A stretch of DNA of 14,017 bases, from NCBI GenBank assembly GCA_026982515.1, contig JALSGY010000358.1:1-14017 (forward strand). The letters are read 5' to 3'. The first letter of the stretch is position 1. Each line of letters opens with the position of its first letter. A model generated the notes under the pieces. It was not told the DNA's origin. It searched no databases and saw only the letters and a program-made list of their open reading frames with translations. The position numbers were made by a program, and so were the translations under genes. The DNA is from Paracoccaceae bacterium (lineage in GTDB: Bacteria; Pseudomonadota; Alphaproteobacteria; Rhodobacterales; Rhodobacteraceae). Below, in pieces: positions 13,034 to 14,017 of this stretch.

Positions 13034-14017
13034 TACATGGCGGCGGCCTTGTCGGCCAGCTCCCTGGCGCGGCGGTAGTTCTCCACCACCATCGCATCCC
13101 ACTGCTGTTCCACCTGGGCCTGGCGCTCACCCACCTTGTCGGTGGCCTTCTTGCGCTTCTTGGTGAAGATCGCGGCAAACTCCGGATCGAGGCTCTTGGC
13201 CTCGTCGATCGGGTTGGCCTCGATCAGCGCGCGGGCCTCGGCAATCAGCGCCTTGGCCTCGGCATTGTCGCCGCCGGCGTGCTTGGCTTCGGCCAGCTGC
13301 ACCGCGCGCACCGCGGCGCGCAGGTCATCCAGCCGGTAGGTGATCATCACGTCGAACATGGAGTTGACGAGATTGTAGCGCGCCTTGGATTTGAGGACGT
13401 CGAACTTTACCGCCGCCCCGATGGTCGAGCCCGGAGCGAAGGGGTTGGGGAAGCCCTCGGGAGCGAACTTGTAGGTCTCGGGGTTGACCGGCAGGCGCAT
13501 GATCGCCGGGTCGAGCAGCACCTTCTGCCCCTCGGGGGTCAGCAGATACTCGATGAAGGCGCGCGCGCCGGCCTCGTTGGGCGCATCCTTGACGATGGCG
13601 ATATTGGCCGGCACCAGCGCGGTGACGGTGGGATAGGCGAACTCCACCGGGAAGCCTGAGGCCTTGGACGAGAAGCCGAAGAAATCGATCACCACGCCGA
13701 TGCCGAAGTTGCCGGTGTTCACCCCGTCGGGCACGCCGAAGCTGCGCTCGGTGACGGTGGCGAAATTGCCGGCGATCCACTTCCACTCGGCCCAGCCGGC
13801 ATCCCAGCCCTCGCCCTGCAGCACGGTTTCCACCGTCAGGTGCGTGGTGCCCGAACGCGACGGGGCCGACATGCCCACATGGCCGAAATACTCGGGCTTC
13901 TTGAGATCTGCCCATTCCTTCGGCGGCTCCAGATCGTTGGCCGCAAGATAGCGGGTGTTCCACATGATGCCGTAGCCGGCGGCGGCGAAACCGATATACT
14001 TCCCGTCAGGGTCGTTG
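13033..14017 (-). CDS. ABC importer periplasmic substrate-binding protein, C-terminal part
   Basis: Its N-terminus and signal peptide lie beyond the right edge; 327 codons are visible, starting within NDPDGKYIGFAAAGYGIMWN. Family features of type-2 periplasmic binding proteins (FbpA/AfuA/PhnS-like) are GYGIMWNTRYL, PPKEWADLKKPEYFGHVGMS, the ligand-loop-like PSRSGTTH, and AFIEYLLTPEGQKVL...LPVNPE. The adjacent Tyr-Tyr pair that binds iron in FbpA is not present anywhere in the visible part, so classical ferric binding is doubtful; an anionic or phosphate-bearing ligand is possible. About 147 residues follow LPVNPE, much longer than usual in this family, and are Ala/Lys/Glu-rich and probably helical. 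It is the first visible gene of the importer operon. Confidence 0.88.
   Translation of the reverse strand, partial: NDPDGKYIGFAAAGYGIMWNTRYLAANDLEPPKEWADLKKPEYFGHVGMSAPSRSGTTHLTVETVLQGEGWDAGWAEWKWIAGNFATVTERSFGVPDGVNTGNFGIGVVIDFFGFSSKASGFPVEFAYPTVTALVPANIAIVKDAPNEAGARAFIEYLLTPEGQKVLLDPAIMRLPVNPETYKFAPEGFPNPFAPGSTIGAAVKFDVLKSKARYNLVNSMFDVMITYRLDDLRAAVRAVQLAEAKHAGGDNAEAKALIAEARALIEANPIDEAKSLDPEFAAIFTKKRKKATDKVGERQAQVEQQWDAMVVENYRRARELADKAAAM

Noticed and set aside
11164..13659. 831-codon plus-strand open frame opposite the ABC permease and binding-protein genes
   Set aside because: The product is His/Gln/Asp/Arg-rich with no family features, while the opposite strand encodes intact, motif-bearing ABC subunits.
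1..14017. Mobile elements, CRISPR arrays, tRNA or rRNA genes
   Set aside because: No transposase-like protein, terminal repeats, regularly spaced repeats or RNA gene signatures were found on reading both strands.

Overview
This is a GC-rich window that reads like an alphaproteobacterial chromosome, most probably Rhodobacterales. The clues are the gene families and order, GGGAGGA-type ribosome binding sites, GC-ending codons and several ATGA stop/start overlaps. I cannot name the species.

Left part (1-6098, minus strand): a periplasmic formate dehydrogenase operon. In transcription order it encodes DUF3305, DUF3306, a TorD-type chaperone, a 64-residue Tat-signal protein, the molybdenum catalytic subunit FdhA (Cys form), the four-cluster iron-sulfur subunit FdhB, and the start of the cytochrome b subunit FdhC, which runs off the window. 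A sigma70-like promoter lies before DUF3305. A second lies in an AT-rich island directly before torD, which seems to have no leader or ribosome binding site.

Middle (6236-10000, plus strand): a divergent 661-residue polyferredoxin with four 4Fe-4S motifs, then about 510 bases with no recognisable gene, then three coupled frames. These are a 21-codon remnant resembling the N-terminus of DUF6494 proteins, a biotin/lipoate-ligase-like protein with a DUF4444-type tail that seems to lack the catalytic lysine, and a DUF6505-like protein. From memory of gene neighbourhoods, these families recur beside this type of formate dehydrogenase. I therefore read everything from 1 to 10000 as one formate dehydrogenase locus: structural subunits, maturation factors and accessory proteins of unknown role.

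Right part (10052-14017, minus strand): an unrelated convergent ABC importer operon. It encodes a substrate-binding protein (N-terminus outside the window), a fused two-domain permease and an ATPase, all of the ferric/phosphonate/thiamine-type importer superfamily. Its substrate cannot be read from sequence. A stack of strong GC hairpins separates the binding-protein gene from the permease gene.

No tRNA, rRNA, CRISPR array, insertion sequence or integrase was seen. The least ordinary features are the truncated DUF6494-like ORF and its RBS hairpin, the degenerate ligase, the polyferredoxin architecture and the apparently leaderless torD.
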